NCBI GenBank assembly: GCA_963513935.1
Contig: OY740771.1
Coordinates: forward strand, 10,259,138-10,323,137
DNA: 64,000 nt
Reading direction: 5' to 3'
From: Aphrophora alni
Taxonomy: Eukaryota; Arthropoda; Insecta; Hemiptera; Aphrophoridae
The first letter of the stretch is position 1; each line of letters starts with the position of its first letter. The position numbers and the translations under genes were made by a program. Positions 63,188 to 64,000 of the stretch are shown here, in pieces. The notes under the pieces were generated by a model, which searched no databases, was not told the origin of the DNA, and saw nothing but the letters and a program-made list of their open reading frames with translations.

Positions 63188-63769
63188 ATGGTAGAAGAAA
63201 TAGCTGGGACGCTGCCTGATAATGTTTTGGAAGTGATATTTTCTTATTTAGACCTACATGAACTTAGAAACTGTTCTTTAGTGTGTAAAAATTGGTATAG
63301 GTTTTTGAATGATGAAAATAATGATGTGTGGAGGTTGCATTGTATTCGTAAATTAGCGGAAGAAGCACTCAAGTCAGACTTGCTTTCTTCAGTACCAACA
63401 TACAAGGCTAAGTTAAGAGCATTTTATCATGCATGGAACCCTAATGACTGTTCAAGAAATGTGTACATTAAACCTAACGGTTTTACATTACACAGAAATC
63501 CTGTGGCCCAAAGTACAGACGCTTCAAGAGGTAAAATTGGGTTTAGGCATGGTAGACATGCTTGGGAAGTGATATGGGAGGGACCTTTAGGGACAGTTGC
63601 AGTTATAGGTATTGCTACCAAAGAAGCACCTTTACAATGCCATGGATATGTTGCCTTACTTGGATCTGATGATCAGAGCTGGGGATGGAATTTAGTTGAC
63701 AACCACCTGTTGCACAATGGGGATTCACAAGGAAACTATCCTCTTTTAAACAATGCACCTAAATACCAG
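63188..63769 (+). CDS. Fsn: Fsn / FBXO45 F-box and SPRY protein, first coding exon (3' part off the right edge)
   Basis: Fsn is the substrate-binding partner of Highwire/PHR in an SCF-like ubiquitin ligase that restrains synapse growth, mainly through degradation of the DLK/Wallenda kinase. The 194 residues shown start at [12 protein letters not shown]. An F-box occupies residues about 8-50 ([27 protein letters not shown]). After [10 protein letters not shown] and the family signature [20 protein letters not shown] comes most of a SPRY domain ([33 protein letters not shown]). The exon ends NNAPKYQ|GTAGGC, a GT donor at 63770, where FBXO45 continues VGERIRV. An in-frame ATG at 63131 would add 19 poorly conserved residues; I prefer 63188 because Drosophila Fsn begins near there. 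About 60 residues remain off the window. Confidence 0.95.
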
Positions 63770-64000
63770 GTAGGCCTATGGTACTATGTTTGTTTATGTT
63801 ATTATCAGTAGTCCTACTTTAGATGTTATTTATGTAACAAGATTGAGTGTTTGTATGTATACATTTAAATAGCTCATTAAAAGTATTTGATAAGCTTAAA
63901 AAGTTCATATTTTGATAAGCTAAATAAGGTTAGGTCAAATGGGCCTAAACCTATTAAGCTTTTTATAAAAAGTAGATCCGTGAAATTTTTTTAGGTGTGT

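Overview
This is a window of an animal nuclear genome, almost certainly an insect: AT-rich, spliceosomal introns, several classes of eukaryotic transposon, TTAGG-type repeat units (the arthropod telomere motif), and two genes that read like insect orthologues. The order cannot be fixed from sequence alone.

Only two host genes are visible, arranged head to head near the right end. On the minus strand, Dp (the E2F dimerisation partner, TFDP1/2 family) starts at 62680 and runs leftwards off the window. I rebuilt seven coding exons (62632-62680, 51340-51470, 11804-11882, 9204-9319, 5385-5488, 2539-2701, 957-1169) whose GT/AG sites and codon phases all agree, giving 285 codons up to the start of the leucine-rich dimerisation region; the C-terminal exons lie left of position 1. 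On the plus strand, Fsn/FBXO45 (F-box plus SPRY ubiquitin-ligase adaptor) starts at 63188; its first coding exon ends at 63769 and the rest lies to the right. About 507 bp between the two start codons must hold a shared promoter.

About 98 percent of the window is therefore Dp intron (intron 1 about 11.2 kb, intron 2 about 39.5 kb), and it is a graveyard of mobile elements. Recognisable are: piggyBac-type elements with TTAA sites (353-790, 6290-8455, 45095-45965); hAT elements (3876-4402, 52156-53909, 55262-55782); a Tc1/mariner-like long-TIR element (20885-21519); a pogo/Tigger relic (23199-23978); a rearranged PIF/Harbinger relic with a MADF exon (35724-36474); two solo LTRs of one family with 4-bp target duplications (15298-15796, 26768-27274); non-LTR retrotransposon scraps (46432-46730, 48655-49340); and several Penelope-like elements with RT and GIY-YIG remains and hammerhead-ribozyme-like motifs.

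The intron also holds a 1.5-kb satellite of 142-146 bp units carrying TTAGG runs (30345-31867), a roughly 1.1-kb foldback (33105-34215), another foldback at 60239-60741, an exact 133-bp tandem duplication (12569-12834), microsatellites, and at least ten copies of an unidentified dispersed repeat of about 200 bp. No bacterial, viral, CRISPR or operon structure was seen.
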